Shown here: one piece after another, positions 1 through 10,817 of the stretch | Position numbering within the stretch: position 1 is the first letter of the stretch | Layout of the letters: each line of letters opens with the position of its first letter | Source: Rhizobiaceae bacterium | GTDB lineage: Bacteria > Pseudomonadota > Alphaproteobacteria > Rhizobiales > Rhizobiaceae | Assembly (NCBI GenBank): GCA_017644105.1 | Contig: JAEPMD010000004.1 | Location: 50,562-114,561, forward strand | Length of the DNA stretch: 64,000 bases | Direction of reading: 5' to 3' | Notes under the pieces: model-generated | Seen by the model: only the letters and a program-made list of their open reading frames with translations | Databases searched by the model: none | What the model was told of the DNA's origin: nothing | Translations under genes and position numbers: made by a program

Positions 1-2
1 TT

Positions 3-1244
3 TCCGCTGTCGCAGCTGGGTCTGATACCTATCGACAAATCTCCATTTTTGGTTCGGTATTCGAGCGTATTCGTGCCGAATATGTCACCCCGCCAGATGA
101 GAAGAAACTGGTCCAGAGCGCCATTAGTGGCATGTTGTCATCACTTGATCCGCATTCGAGCTATTTAGATCCCGATGCTGCCGGTGACATGCGAACACAA
201 ACTCGCGGTGAATTTGGTGGACTTGGTATTGAAGTCACAATGGAAGATGAATTGGTGAAGGTGATCACACCGATTGATGACACGCCAGCAGCTAAGGCCG
301 GTGTTCTTGCAGGTGATTTCATTTCTGAAATTGATGGTGAACCTGTCCGCGGACTATCTCTAACGGACGCCGTTGATAAAATGCGCGGTCCTGTCAATAC
401 ACCGATTGTTTTGACAATCCTGCGCCAGGGTGCGGACATGCCCTTTGAGATTGAAGTTATCCGTGATGTGATCGCTATTCGCGCAGTACGTTCACGTGCT
501 GAAGATGATATCGGTTATCTACGAGTTATCTCGTTCACAGAAAAAACCTATTCTGATCTTGAAAAAGCAATTGATAAGCTCACCGATGAAATTGGTGAAG
601 ACAAGCTCAAAGGCTTTGTACTTGATCTGCGCCTAAATCCAGGTGGTCTTTTGGATCAGGCGATCAGCGTATCTGATGCATTCCTAGATCGTGGAGAGAT
701 CGTATCAACACGTGGTCGTGACCCAGAAGAAGGTCGTCGCTTTAATGCTCGTCCTGGCGATTTAACCGGCGGTCTACCGCTGATCGTAATGGTCAATGGC
801 GGCTCTGCATCAGCTTCCGAGATTGTTGCCGGCGCATTACAAGATCACAAACGCGCAACTGTATTGGGCACGCGCTCATTTGGTAAAGGTTCTGTCCAAA
901 CCATCATTCCATTGCAGGAATTTGGTGCACTTCGCTTAACAACTGCGCTTTACTACACACCGTCTGGCACATCTATTCAGGGTAAGGGCATTGAACCTGA
1001 CATTAAGGTCGATCAGCCAATTCCTGAGGAATTGCAAGGTCGTGTGCGTGCATCCGGAGAATCTGAACTTCGCGGCCACATTCAAGGCCAGGAAGAAGAC
1101 GAAGAAGGTTCAGGCTCAATCGCTTATGTACCTCCGGATCCAAAGGATGATGTACAGCTTAGCCATGCATTGAAACTGTTGCGTGGGGAAATCCAAGATG
1201 ATGCATTCCCACCGCAAAAGGATCAGGCAAGCAACGCAAACTAA
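3..1244 (+). CDS. ctpA: C-terminal processing protease CtpA (S41 family), 5' partial
   Basis: Periplasmic, membrane-anchored serine protease that trims C-termini of envelope proteins. The reading frame is open from base 3, so the N-terminal signal and the true start lie outside the window; the Met at 132 is internal, because the codons before it (DTYRQISIFGSVFERIRAEY) are typical CtpA sequence. 413 residues are visible. In order: an alpha-helical N-domain, a PDZ domain (nt ~210-450, with GLGIEV and the AGVLAGDFI loop), then the S41 core. The Ser/Lys dyad is carried by GSASASE (nt ~801-821) and FGKGS (nt ~880-892). The C-terminus is acidic (EEDEEG). It stops 11 nt before the deacetylase-like gene and probably shares its mRNA, the usual rhizobial arrangement. 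Confidence 0.95.
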   Translation, partial: SAVAAGSDTYRQISIFGSVFERIRAEYVTPPDEKKLVQSAISGMLSSLDPHSSYLDPDAAGDMRTQTRGEFGGLGIEVTMEDELVKVITPIDDTPAAKAGVLAGDFISEIDGEPVRGLSLTDAVDKMRGPVNTPIVLTILRQGADMPFEIEVIRDVIAIRAVRSRAEDDIGYLRVISFTEKTYSDLEKAIDKLTDEIGEDKLKGFVLDLRLNPGGLLDQAISVSDAFLDRGEIVSTRGRDPEEGRRFNARPGDLTGGLPLIVMVNGGSASASEIVAGALQDHKRATVLGTRSFGKGSVQTIIPLQEFGALRLTTALYYTPSGTSIQGKGIEPDIKVDQPIPEELQGRVRASGESELRGHIQGQEEDEEGSGSIAYVPPDPKDDVQLSHALKLLRGEIQDDAFPPQKDQASNAN

Positions 1245-1255
1245 ACCTGTTGCCC

Positions 1256-2497
1256 ATGCAATCGGACCTTAACCGCCCTCTTGGCCAAAATAACAAGTCA
1301 AAGAGCAAAGCGACAGACAAAAACAAGCCTGCCAACCTGTTCAAATGGTTGGCAGGTTTTGCTGTTGTGGCGATTATCGGTGGAGCAAGTTTTACAGCTA
1401 TTCATCAAGACCCCATCGAAAGCAAAATTGAAACAGCTGCCATTGACGTTGAACACACGGAAGTCCCAACAAAATCTGAACCTGAGCAAGCCCCAAACGA
1501 GATTGCAGCAGTACCGGAAAACACTGAACAAATTCAGCCAGGCATCATAGACCGACAAGCTGGCAATTCTGGCGGCAATATCGAAACCGTGACGACATCC
1601 GACGGTCTGAAAATCACCAAAGTGACACCGAGTGATCGGGATAATGATGGGGCGGTTTTGTTGGATGCGCCCAACCAACGCGGACAAGACCCGCATTTAG
1701 CGCATCTGCCGGATCCTAAAATTACAGAGGATACAGAGTTTGGTCGCTTGCCTGTTTATGGACAAAATGGCGAACGCGCGTTTGATGTCTATGCTCGGCC
1801 ATGGTCTGGTGCACGTGGCACCCGCATAGCCATTATTGTCGGCGGTCTTGGTTTAAGCCAGACTGGATCGAATTACGCCATTAATACGTTGTCTGAGGAC
1901 ATTACATTGGGTTTTGCCGGGAATGGCAATAGTCTCCAACGTTGGATGCAATCTGCCCGTCGCAACGGTCATGAGATCATCTTACAGGTTCCGTTTGAAC
2001 CGTTTGACTACCCTAATAATAATCCTGGTCGCGGAACATTAGTGACAGCTAATGATCCTGTATCAAACTTAAACTTGCTTCATGAAGCCATGGGCCGAAT
2101 TACCAATTATACCGGCGTCGGTAATTTCATGGGCGGCAGATTTTTATCGGATCCAGAATCCTTCGAACCCATTATGCATGATATTGCTAGCCGAGGAATT
2201 TTGTTCTTCGATGACGGTACATCATCTCGCTCGCTTGCTGAAACATTCTCAAAAACTTTCGGCATTCCCTTTGTCGCCGCTGACCTTGTCTTGGATGCGA
2301 CACCACAAAAAGCACAAGTTTTGAAAAAACTGGATGATCTGGAACGCATAGCTAAACGAAATGGTTTTGCTGTAGGAACTGCGTCAGCGTTTACCGACAG
2401 TGTTGACGCCATTGCGGAATGGAGTAATGAAGCCAAAGCGCGCGGCATTGAAATAGTTGGATTGTCGGCCCTCGCAACAGAACCGAATACACGATAG
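1256..2497 (+). CDS. Divergent polysaccharide deacetylase family protein (YibQ-like)
   Basis: Envelope protein of the divergent polysaccharide deacetylase family (YibQ/DUF610), a NodB-like barrel whose substrate is unsettled. The N-terminus is polar and Lys-rich, followed by one membrane segment (around [17 protein letters not shown]), then a Glu/Pro/Thr-rich linker of about 100 residues. The catalytic-like domain begins at [12 protein letters not shown] and contains [19 protein letters not shown] and FFDDGTSS, all characteristic of the family. ATG at 1256 is chosen; an in-frame TTG at 1250 is also possible, and neither has a clear ribosome binding site. It lies between ctpA and rppH with short gaps, consistent with one operon. 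Confidence 0.85.
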   Translation: MQSDLNRPLGQNNKSKSKATDKNKPANLFKWLAGFAVVAIIGGASFTAIHQDPIESKIETAAIDVEHTEVPTKSEPEQAPNEIAAVPENTEQIQPGIIDRQAGNSGGNIETVTTSDGLKITKVTPSDRDNDGAVLLDAPNQRGQDPHLAHLPDPKITEDTEFGRLPVYGQNGERAFDVYARPWSGARGTRIAIIVGGLGLSQTGSNYAINTLSEDITLGFAGNGNSLQRWMQSARRNGHEIILQVPFEPFDYPNNNPGRGTLVTANDPVSNLNLLHEAMGRITNYTGVGNFMGGRFLSDPESFEPIMHDIASRGILFFDDGTSSRSLAETFSKTFGIPFVAADLVLDATPQKAQVLKKLDDLERIAKRNGFAVGTASAFTDSVDAIAEWSNEAKARGIEIVGLSALATEPNTR

Positions 2498-2508
2498 AAC
2501 GAGACATC

Positions 2509-3030
2509 ATGGCCAAGAAATTAAAAGCTGAAGACCTGCCCTACCGACCATGCGTTGGCATTATGGTTCTGAACCATAAAGGGCTCGTTTGGGCCGGAAA
2601 ACGCGTATCCAACAATGAGCGCGACGAATATAAAGATAGTCCCTATGAATGGCAGATGCCACAAGGCGGCATCGACAAGGGTGAGGATCCAAAACCGGCC
2701 TCGCTTCGCGAGCTCTATGAGGAAACGGGCATTCAAAGCGTCGAATATTTAGACGAAACGAAAGATTGGCTGACCTATGATTTGCCAGACGAACTTATTG
2801 GGATTGGACTCAAGGGCAAATTTCGAGGTCAGAAACAAAAATGGTTTGTTTACCGCTTCGTTGGGGATGAACAAGAAATTCAAGTGAACCCTCCAGTCAC
2901 CGGTGAAAAAGCGGAATTTGATGATTGGGATTGGAAACCCATGGATGAACTTCCAAAACTCATTGTTCCGTTCAAACGAAAGTTGTACGAAGAAGTAGTA
3001 GACGAATTCTCAAAATGGGCGGAGCATTAG
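2509..3030 (+). CDS. rppH: RNA 5'-pyrophosphohydrolase RppH (Nudix)
   Basis: Nudix hydrolase that removes pyrophosphate from the 5' end of triphosphorylated mRNA and so starts 5'-end-dependent decay. 173 residues, the usual size. The complete Nudix signature is present: GGIDKGE, then seven residues, then [20 protein letters not shown] and the later [10 protein letters not shown] stretch are typical of RppH/YgdP rather than of nucleotide-sugar Nudix enzymes. It starts 11 nt after the deacetylase-like gene, and its TAG stop is directly followed by the ATG of the next gene, so translation is probably coupled. Confidence 0.93.
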   Translation: MAKKLKAEDLPYRPCVGIMVLNHKGLVWAGKRVSNNERDEYKDSPYEWQMPQGGIDKGEDPKPASLRELYEETGIQSVEYLDETKDWLTYDLPDELIGIGLKGKFRGQKQKWFVYRFVGDEQEIQVNPPVTGEKAEFDDWDWKPMDELPKLIVPFKRKLYEEVVDEFSKWAEH

Positions 3031-4218
3031 ATGAAAGAATTTGGCGGTCAAATCGGAGATTTTGACGAGATAATTAATCGTGTCGGCAGCCATTCGGACA
3101 AATGGGATTCGATGGAAACCAATTACGGAGTTTCTCCGGAACGGGGATTAGCGATGTGGGTGGCGGATATGGATTTCCGACCACCTCAATGTGCAACCGA
3201 TGCCGTCCAACGTATGCATGACCATGGGATATACGGCTATTTTGGAGATGATGCGGATTATAAATCCTCGATCATCTGGTGGATGAAAGAATGCCACCAA
3301 TGGAATGTTAAACCAGAATGGATCTTCTCAACAAATGGCCTGGTCAATGGTACCGCATTGTGCGTGCAGGCATTTACCGAAAAGGATGATGCGATTGTCC
3401 TCTTCACGCCCGTTTATCATGCTTTTGCGCGCGTGATTGAAGCTGCAGACCGAACTGTAACGGAATGCCCGTTAGCCATTGAACATGGCCGCTATGTGTT
3501 TGATTTCGACGCTTATGAAGAGCTGATGACCGGCAAAGAAACGATGTTGATCTTGTGTTCACCACACAATCCCGGGGGAACAGTATGGCTCCGTCAGGAA
3601 CTAGAACAGCTGGCTGAATTTGCTATTAAACATAATTTGATGATTGTCTCAGATGAAATTCATCATGATTTGATCATGCCGGGGCAGCTTCACATTCCAA
3701 TGGCTGAGGTCAAACGCGACATCAAGGATCGTTTGATCATGATGACAGCGCCGACTAAGACCTTCAATATCGCTGGGTGCCATACTGGCAATGTTATTAT
3801 AGAAGATGAGGAATTGCGCGCGACATTTGCCAAGACCATGAAGGCGACCGGAACATCTGCCAACGCCTTTGGCATACATATGACGGAAGCGGTCTATTCT
3901 CCTGAAGGCGCTTATTGGGTGGCAGCCTTAATGCGCTATATCGATGAAAATGCTCGCATTTTTGATGAAGGGATCAACGAGATCGAAGGTGCGCAATCTA
4001 TGGGCTTGCAAGCCACCTATCTCTCATGGGTGGATTTCACTGAAACAGGGTTAAGTCCCATGTATATCGCTGAACGTATTCAGGACGTCGCAGAGATTGC
4101 TGCAAGTCATGGCACAACATTTGGTAAGGGTGGTGAAAATTTCATGCGCTTCAACATCGGCATGCCACGATCTCTGCTCGAAGATGCCGTTGTCCGACTT
4201 CACAAGGCTTTCGCATAA
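3031..4218 (+). CDS. MalY/PatB-family PLP-dependent C-S lyase / aminotransferase
   Basis: Class I/II aminotransferase fold enzyme of the MalY/PatB type; such proteins usually act as cystathionine beta-lyases, releasing ammonia, pyruvate and a thiol. 395 residues, the family length. The N-terminal MWVADMDFRPP motif, SPHNPGG, VSDEIHHDL and the Schiff-base Lys in APTKTFN (residue 243) are all present, followed by the substrate-binding region TYLSWVDF. The ATG abuts the rppH stop with no gap. A strong bidirectional terminator follows. The exact substrate cannot be assigned; maltose-regulon functions of MalY are not expected here. Confidence 0.88.
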   Translation: MKEFGGQIGDFDEIINRVGSHSDKWDSMETNYGVSPERGLAMWVADMDFRPPQCATDAVQRMHDHGIYGYFGDDADYKSSIIWWMKECHQWNVKPEWIFSTNGLVNGTALCVQAFTEKDDAIVLFTPVYHAFARVIEAADRTVTECPLAIEHGRYVFDFDAYEELMTGKETMLILCSPHNPGGTVWLRQELEQLAEFAIKHNLMIVSDEIHHDLIMPGQLHIPMAEVKRDIKDRLIMMTAPTKTFNIAGCHTGNVIIEDEELRATFAKTMKATGTSANAFGIHMTEAVYSPEGAYWVAALMRYIDENARIFDEGINEIEGAQSMGLQATYLSWVDFTETGLSPMYIAERIQDVAEIAASHGTTFGKGGENFMRFNIGMPRSLLEDAVVRLHKAFA

Positions 4219-4221
4219 AAC

Positions 4222-4251
4222 AAAAAAGCCTCCGAAATCGGAGGCTTTTTT
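4222..4251. terminator. Bidirectional rho-independent terminator
   Basis: A-tract, then GCCTCCGA / TCGGAGGC, then T-tract: a near-perfect hairpin flanked by six A and six T. It works for the + strand C-S lyase gene and for atpC on the opposite strand, which converge here. Confidence 0.9.
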
Positions 4252-4270
4252 AATACATATTTCGCAGAGA

Positions 4271-4666
4271 TTAAATCGCAGCTTTAAGGTCTTCGAGCTG
4301 TGCGGCAAATGCAGCTAAGCGCGTTTTATCAGCATCGCCCACTGCAGCGTCTGCAGCTTCGTTTGCAGCCTTAATACGGTTATCAAGCTCGTCTGCTTCC
4401 AATGCATCAACAGCAACAGCTGATTCTGCTAGCAGTGTGCAGCCTGTTGGCACGATATCCGCAAAACCGCCAAACACAACGTATTTGCTTGAACCATCCG
4501 CACCCTCAACAGTAACCACACCAGGCTTAACAGTGCTCATTGTTGGTGCATGATTTGCCATTACAGTCATTTCACCTTCAGAACCAGGAAGCACAACTGA
4601 GTTGACTTCAGCAGATAGCAAAAGCTTTTCAGGAGAAACGAGTTCAAATGTAAATGTGTCAGCCAT
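4271..4666 (-). CDS. atpC: ATP synthase F1 subunit epsilon
   Basis: Epsilon subunit of the F1 central stalk; couples rotation to catalysis and inhibits ATP hydrolysis. 131 residues: N-terminal beta-sandwich (FELVSPEKLLLSAEV, LPGSEGEMTVMANHAPTMS) followed by a short helical hairpin. It is the last gene of the atpHAGDC operon, 82 nt after atpD. That gap contains a 10-bp hairpin, unlike the 24-nt gaps upstream, so its expression may differ from the other subunits. The gene ends against the bidirectional terminator. Confidence 0.96.
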   Translation of the reverse strand: MADTFTFELVSPEKLLLSAEVNSVVLPGSEGEMTVMANHAPTMSTVKPGVVTVEGADGSSKYVVFGGFADIVPTGCTLLAESAVAVDALEADELDNRIKAANEAADAAVGDADKTRLAAFAAQLEDLKAAI

Positions 4667-4707
4667 GACAAAACGTCCAATTAGAAACGAGTGATGTTCA
4701 AAATATA

Positions 4708-4741
4708 AAGGCTACGCGACACAAGATGCGTCGCGTAGCTT
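4708..4741 (-). other. Hairpin between atpD and atpC
   Basis: GCTACGCGAC (4711-4720) and GTCGCGTAGC (4730-4739) form a perfect 10-bp stem with a 9-nt loop. On the transcribed strand it begins 9 nt after the atpD stop and is followed by CCTTTATATTTTG, a U-rich but interrupted tract. It could be a partial terminator, a processing site or a stabilising 3' hairpin for the atpD message. Confidence 0.6.
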
Positions 4742-4748
4742 AAAATTA

Positions 4749-6287
<1,539 letters not shown>

Positions 6288-7166
6288 TTAGAGTGCTTCC
6301 GCACCCGAGATAATCTCAATGAGTTCTTTAGTAATTTGTGCTTGACGTTGGCGGTTGTAGCTCATCGTCAATTTGTCAATCATTTCACCCGCATTACGCG
6401 TTGCATTGTCCATCGCGCTCATCTTAGCGCCCATTTCACCAGCAACGTTCTCGAGCAATGCACGCAAGATCTGAACTTTAATGTTGCGCGGGATAATGTC
6501 TTCCAAAATCTCGTTCGCATCAGGCTCATAATCATAAGCTGCATCAGAACCTTGAGCATCTTCTTCAGATGCTTCAATTTTTGCAGGAATGAGTTGTTGC
6601 GCTGTTGGCACTTGTGAAATCACAGACTTAAATTCTGAGAAGAACAATGTGCAAACGTCGAATTCGCCAGCGTTAAACAATGTTGAAATGCGGTTTGCGA
6701 TGTCTTCAGCATTGGCAAAACCAATGTTTTTAACTTCACGAAGATCCACACGGTCAATGATCGCACTTTCAAACTCGCGCTTGAGCTGATCATAACCTTT
6801 CTTACCAACGCAGAGGATTTTAACCTCTTTGCCCTGGCTTTGTAGTTCTTTTGCATGAAGACGCGCAAATCGAGCAATCTGGGTGTTAAAACCACCGCAA
6901 AGACCACGTTCAGCGGTACAAACAACAAGCAGATGAACATCGTCCTTGCCTGTGCCTGCCATCAAACGTGGCGCATCATCACCACTTACTGCACCGGAGA
7001 TATTTGCCATCACAGATGCCATGCGCTCTGAGTAAGGGCGCGCAGCTTCCGCAGCTTCTTGTGCACGACGCAGTTTCGCAGCCGCCACCATTTGCATGGC
7101 TTTGGTGATCTTCTGCGTCGCCTTCACTGAGGCAATCCGGTTTTTCAGATCCTTTAAAGAAGGCAT
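6288..7166 (-). CDS. atpG: ATP synthase F1 subunit gamma
   Basis: Rotor shaft of F1. 292 residues. The N-terminal helix [28 protein letters not shown] and C-terminal [23 protein letters not shown] that form the coiled coil are intact, and the Rossmann-like middle contains the [10 protein letters not shown] motif. Compared with short gamma subunits it carries an acidic insert ([17 protein letters not shown]) in the middle domain, typical of alphaproteobacteria. It is separated by 24 nt from both atpA and atpD. Confidence 0.97.
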   Translation of the reverse strand: MPSLKDLKNRIASVKATQKITKAMQMVAAAKLRRAQEAAEAARPYSERMASVMANISGAVSGDDAPRLMAGTGKDDVHLLVVCTAERGLCGGFNTQIARFARLHAKELQSQGKEVKILCVGKKGYDQLKREFESAIIDRVDLREVKNIGFANAEDIANRISTLFNAGEFDVCTLFFSEFKSVISQVPTAQQLIPAKIEASEEDAQGSDAAYDYEPDANEILEDIIPRNIKVQILRALLENVAGEMGAKMSAMDNATRNAGEMIDKLTMSYNRQRQAQITKELIEIISGAEAL

Positions 7167-7190
7167 CCGTATCGTCCTTAGTTTAGCCTA

Positions 7191-8720
7191 TTAGGCAAAA
7201 GTTTTCGCAAATGAATCAATCGCAGCTACAAGCTTCTCTTTGATTTCATCGGTGACAGCTTTCTTTTCAGCAATGGCTGCAAGAACATCTTTGCCCTCAC
7301 CACGCATGTGGCTTAAGAGACCTTGTTCAAACGCACCAACCTGGCTGACTTCCAGGTTATCAAGATAACCATTCACACCAGCAAAGATAACTGCAACTTG
7401 CTCTTCCGTTTTAAGCGGAGAGAACTGAGGCTGTTTCAATAGTTCAGTAAGGCGTGCACCACGGTTCAGCAAACGCTGAGTAGATGCATCCAAGTCAGAA
7501 CCGAACTGCGCAAACGCAGCCATTTCGCGGTACTGAGCCAATTCACCTTTAATCGAACCAGCAACCTGTTTCATCGCTTTAATCTGAGCAGATGAACCCA
7601 CACGTGACACGGAAAGACCAACGTTCACAGCTGGGCGAATACCTTGGTAGAACAATTCTGTTTCTAGGAAGATCTGACCATCTGTAATCGAAATCACGTT
7701 TGTTGGAATATAAGCAGACACGTCATTCGCTTGAGTTTCAATCACAGGCAAAGCTGTGAGAGAACCAGAACCATTGTCTTCGTTCAATTTCGCTGAACGC
7801 TCAAGAAGACGTGAGTGAAGATAGAAAACGTCACCAGGATAAGCTTCACGGCCCGGAGGACGACGAAGTAGAAGTGACATTTGACGATAAGCAACAGCTT
7901 GTTTTGACAAATCATCGTAACCGATCAAAGCGTGCTGACCATTGTCACGGAAATATTCGCCCATTGTACAAGCAGAGAATGGCGCCAAGAACTGCATTGG
8001 AGCAGGATCAGACGCTGTCGCTGCGATCACGATTGAATATTCAAGCGCGCCGCGATCTTCAAGAACTTTCACGAACTGAGCAACAGTTGAACGCTTCTGA
8101 CCAACCGCAACATATACGCAGTAAAGCTTGTCAGCTTCGTTGTCTGCATCATGTGCTGGCTTCTGGTTCAAGAATGTATCAAGAAGGATAGCTGTTTTAC
8201 CTGTTTGACGGTCACCAATCACAAGCTCACGCTGACCACGTCCAACTGGGATCAAAGCATCAATTGATTTAAGGCCAGTTGCCATTGGCTCATGCACAGA
8301 CTTACGAGGCATAATGCCTGGAGCCTTCACATCCACACGAGCACGCTTTTTAGCTTTAATTGGGCCTTTGCCGTCAATTGGGTTACCCAAAGCGTCAACC
8401 ACACGACCAAGCATTTCAGGACCAACTGGAACGTCCACAATAGAACCAGTACGCTTTACAACGTCGCCTTCTTTAATGTCACGGTCAGAACCAAAGATAA
8501 CAACACCGACATTGTCAGCTTCAAGGTTAAGTGCCATGCCGCGAATACCACCAGGGAATTCGACCATCTCACCAGCCTGAACGTTATCAAGTCCGTAAAC
8601 GCGAGCGATACCATCACCCACTGACAATACTTGACCGACCTCAGAGACTTCTGCCTCTTTGCCGAAATTTTTAATTTGATCTTTTAGAATTGCGGAAATT
8701 TCCGCGGCACGGATGTCCAT
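7191..8720 (-). CDS. atpA: ATP synthase F1 subunit alpha
   Basis: Regulatory nucleotide-binding subunit of F1. 509 residues, the usual length. Walker A GDRQTGKT is at residues 169-176; [29 protein letters not shown] and the arginine-finger segment [15 protein letters not shown] (here [15 protein letters not shown]) are intact. Its ATG overlaps the atpH stop by one base (TGATG), so translation of the two is probably coupled. Confidence 0.98.
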   Translation of the reverse strand: MDIRAAEISAILKDQIKNFGKEAEVSEVGQVLSVGDGIARVYGLDNVQAGEMVEFPGGIRGMALNLEADNVGVVIFGSDRDIKEGDVVKRTGSIVDVPVGPEMLGRVVDALGNPIDGKGPIKAKKRARVDVKAPGIMPRKSVHEPMATGLKSIDALIPVGRGQRELVIGDRQTGKTAILLDTFLNQKPAHDADNEADKLYCVYVAVGQKRSTVAQFVKVLEDRGALEYSIVIAATASDPAPMQFLAPFSACTMGEYFRDNGQHALIGYDDLSKQAVAYRQMSLLLRRPPGREAYPGDVFYLHSRLLERSAKLNEDNGSGSLTALPVIETQANDVSAYIPTNVISITDGQIFLETELFYQGIRPAVNVGLSVSRVGSSAQIKAMKQVAGSIKGELAQYREMAAFAQFGSDLDASTQRLLNRGARLTELLKQPQFSPLKTEEQVAVIFAGVNGYLDNLEVSQVGAFEQGLLSHMRGEGKDVLAAIAEKKAVTDEIKEKLVAAIDSFAKTFA

Positions 8721-9280
8721 CAGCCAACCTCTTTCAATGAGAGCTTAAGGGTGGAAAGTTTAGTACGCAAAGATGTATCAATCTGACGCGAACCAATTTT
8801 AACAATAAGACCGCCGAGAAGCGACGGATCAACGGTAAGTTTGACCGCTACGGTTTTGCCAGTCACGCTTTTCAGCGCAGCCTGCAATTCTTTTGTCTGC
8901 GTTGCATTCAGCTCATGCGCTGAAATCACATCCGCAGTCACTTCCCCACGATGACGCGCGACAAGCTCGCGGAACCCTTGCGCGATGGCAGGGAGCACGA
9001 ACAAACGTCTATTTTGCGCAACAACATTTAGGAAGTTACCGGTCAAACCGGAGATTTTAGCCTTTTTGGCCAATGCTGAAACAGCGTTAAACTGATCTTC
9101 AGCTGAAAACACTGGGCTTTCAATAAGTCTTTTTAGATCGTCGCTTTTGTCGATCATGGCTTCGAAGCTTGCGAGCTCTTTACCAACTTTGTCTATAGAT
9201 TTTGCTTCAAGAGCAAGTTCAAACAGCGACGACGCATATCGTTCTGCAACACCGGAAATGAGATTGGAACTGTCAGCCAC
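8720..9280 (-). CDS. atpH: ATP synthase F1 subunit delta
   Basis: Peripheral-stalk subunit linking F1 to the b subunits. About 186 residues from the start chosen here. [30 protein letters not shown] and the C-terminal [20 protein letters not shown] block are diagnostic. No ATG lies at the 5' end. The frame offers TTG at 9286 or GTG at 9280; GTG 9280 fits family N-termini ([10 protein letters not shown]) and has AGAG about 10 nt upstream, so it is preferred. First gene of the F1 operon; the F0 genes are not in this window, as usual in Alphaproteobacteria. Confidence 0.94.
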   Translation of the reverse strand: MADSSNLISGVAERYASSLFELALEAKSIDKVGKELASFEAMIDKSDDLKRLIESPVFSAEDQFNAVSALAKKAKISGLTGNFLNVVAQNRRLFVLPAIAQGFRELVARHRGEVTADVISAHELNATQTKELQAALKSVTGKTVAVKLTVDPSLLGGLIVKIGSRQIDTSLRTKLSTLKLSLKEVG

Positions 9281-9409
9281 GGGCAATTTTCTCTGTTCTG
9301 GTCAAGCAATATCAAATTTGGAAGAACTCCAAGGGATATCGGCTTAATTATTTACGATTTTAATGAAAAACGCGAGAATTCTCCCCACACATTTTCCATA
9401 TTTTGCGGG

Positions 9410-9438
9410 TACCTAGCATAGGATTTTCTGACAGGCAA
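9410..9438 (-). promoter_or_regulatory. Possible atpHAGDC promoter
   Basis: Reading the minus strand, TTGCCT (9433-9438) is followed after 17 nt by TAGGTA (9410-9415). Both hexamers are weak sigma-70 matches. The position suits the atp operon, but the call is only suggestive. Nothing else was recognised in the 9281-9531 intergenic stretch. Confidence 0.2.
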
Positions 9439-9531
9439 CACACGTAAGGCACCAAAATTCACTCTAGGTGAGATGAAACGCCGCACCTTAGCGGAATATT
9501 CAATATAACCCATTGATATTTATATGCGTTT

Positions 9532-9921
9532 CTAAATCAGACCAAAAACATATAATGTCGGCAAAATGCCCAATAAAGCTTCGATAGGCCAGGATATCCA
9601 ATTGTACTTGGTATTTCCCCCATCCAGCATCATGGAAACGATCCTACCGCAGGCTGTAATTATCCAACTAACACCTAAAGCAAGGTATAAAAGCGGCTGC
9701 GCAAGCAAAATGCAGCAAAACCCAACACCCAAATAGAAGCCGGCCATCGTCGCACGTGATTCTGATACGGCCGATGGCACATCATCAAAGGTTTTCAGGC
9801 GCAATATTTTCAGCGACAGCCGCGGCATCACCAGCAAAAGCACACCAAATCCAATTGTTACGATCGCGGATGCAAAAGCAAACCACTCGCCTGTTGAGGT
9901 GGGAAAGTAAAAATCGATCAT
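9532..9921 (-). CDS. Small four-helix membrane protein, DUF4345-like
   Basis: 129-residue hydrophobic protein with about four membrane segments: AFASAIVTIGFGVLLLVM near 15-35, GFYLGVGFCCILLAQPLLYLALGV near 60-85, then WIITACGRIVSMM and EALLGILPTLYVFGLI. The SRATMAGFYLGVGF stretch resembles small rhizobial membrane proteins annotated as DUF4345/AGFLL; that assignment is from memory and not firm. No catalytic residues are evident. ATG at 9921. The next gene on the other strand diverges from it. Function unknown. Confidence 0.7.
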   Translation of the reverse strand: MIDFYFPTSTGEWFAFASAIVTIGFGVLLLVMPRLSLKILRLKTFDDVPSAVSESRATMAGFYLGVGFCCILLAQPLLYLALGVSWIITACGRIVSMMLDGGNTKYNWISWPIEALLGILPTLYVFGLI

Positions 9922-10010
9922 AACGAGCCTTCTATTTGAATCGGATCACAACTTATATTTTCATACGCTGTGTGTCTATGATCGGTTTGTGGCCTCGCCT
10001 TATTGTCGTC

Positions 10011-10817
10011 ATGTTCAATTATGATCATCGCAGAAGCAAAACATTCAAAAATTCGGCAATCGGCGTCAAACTAATTACGAACAGATTCTGGAAGATCCTT
10101 CTTAGTACATTTGCAATTATCTTTGTCTCAGGCACAGCATATGCATTGGCTGTACCAGGGCCTCATAAAGCTCTTTGCCCGGCTTGCTATGGTCTTACCG
10201 AAATTGCGCCGAATGTTTTTACTGACGACGCCAATCGCGTGCATGAAATATCTGCCATGGTCGAACGATCTCGTAACACAACGCAACGTTTTTTTGGGCG
10301 AAACCTTTCTTCACCACGCATGATCTTGTGTGCGACAGATGAATGTAATTCTATTTTCACCGATTCTATTATTCGCGGGGTCGCTTATGGCTCGCGCCTA
10401 ATTCGCGTTTCGCCAGAGGGATTGAACGAAACGATTATCACGCACGAACTCACCCATACCGAAGTCTTCAAACGACAAGAAAGATTGGGGGTCTTTGCAA
10501 CATTGGGCGGCGCCATCCCAGCTTGGTTTAACGAAGGGCTTGCTGTGCATTTGTCCAAGGACGACAGATTTAAAGGCAATGCAGATCAGGAAAACATGAT
10601 CTGGGCCTTGGAATTTAAAACCTATGGCGATTGGTCAGACCGTGTCACGCGAGATAATTGGCCAGACGCATATGACAGCAGTTTCGCGTTGGTCAAACAT
10701 CTGATCGCAGAGATCGGCGAAGAGGGCTTACGACAATTAATCGAAGACGTAACCTTATCTGATGTAGATTTTTATGAGGCTATCGCGCCCCATCTGAAAA
10801 AAATCATTAGCAGCTAA
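10011..10817 (+). CDS. Exported gluzincin-like (HExxH) putative zinc peptidase
   Basis: Unrecognised protein with a zinc-protease core. From the ATG at 10011 it has a basic N-terminus, a hydrophobic signal/anchor at about residues 29-46 ending AYALA, a CPACY motif, then HELTH at 145-149 and WFNEGLA with Glu175 as the likely third zinc ligand. The HExxH-(25)-E spacing is that of gluzincins such as the peptidase MA-like group. TTG 9936 and ATG 9978 are alternative starts; 10011 leaves room for promoters between the divergent genes. Its 3' end overlaps the priA stop by 4 nt on opposite strands. Substrate unknown. Confidence 0.72.
   Translation: MFNYDHRRSKTFKNSAIGVKLITNRFWKILLSTFAIIFVSGTAYALAVPGPHKALCPACYGLTEIAPNVFTDDANRVHEISAMVERSRNTTQRFFGRNLSSPRMILCATDECNSIFTDSIIRGVAYGSRLIRVSPEGLNETIITHELTHTEVFKRQERLGVFATLGGAIPAWFNEGLAVHLSKDDRFKGNADQENMIWALEFKTYGDWSDRVTRDNWPDAYDSSFALVKHLIAEIGEEGLRQLIEDVTLSDVDFYEAIAPHLKKIISS

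Noticed and set aside
7811..8624. Open frames on the + strand opposite atpA
   Set aside because: They lie entirely antisense to a strongly conserved gene, have no ribosome binding site and no family likeness; shadow frames.
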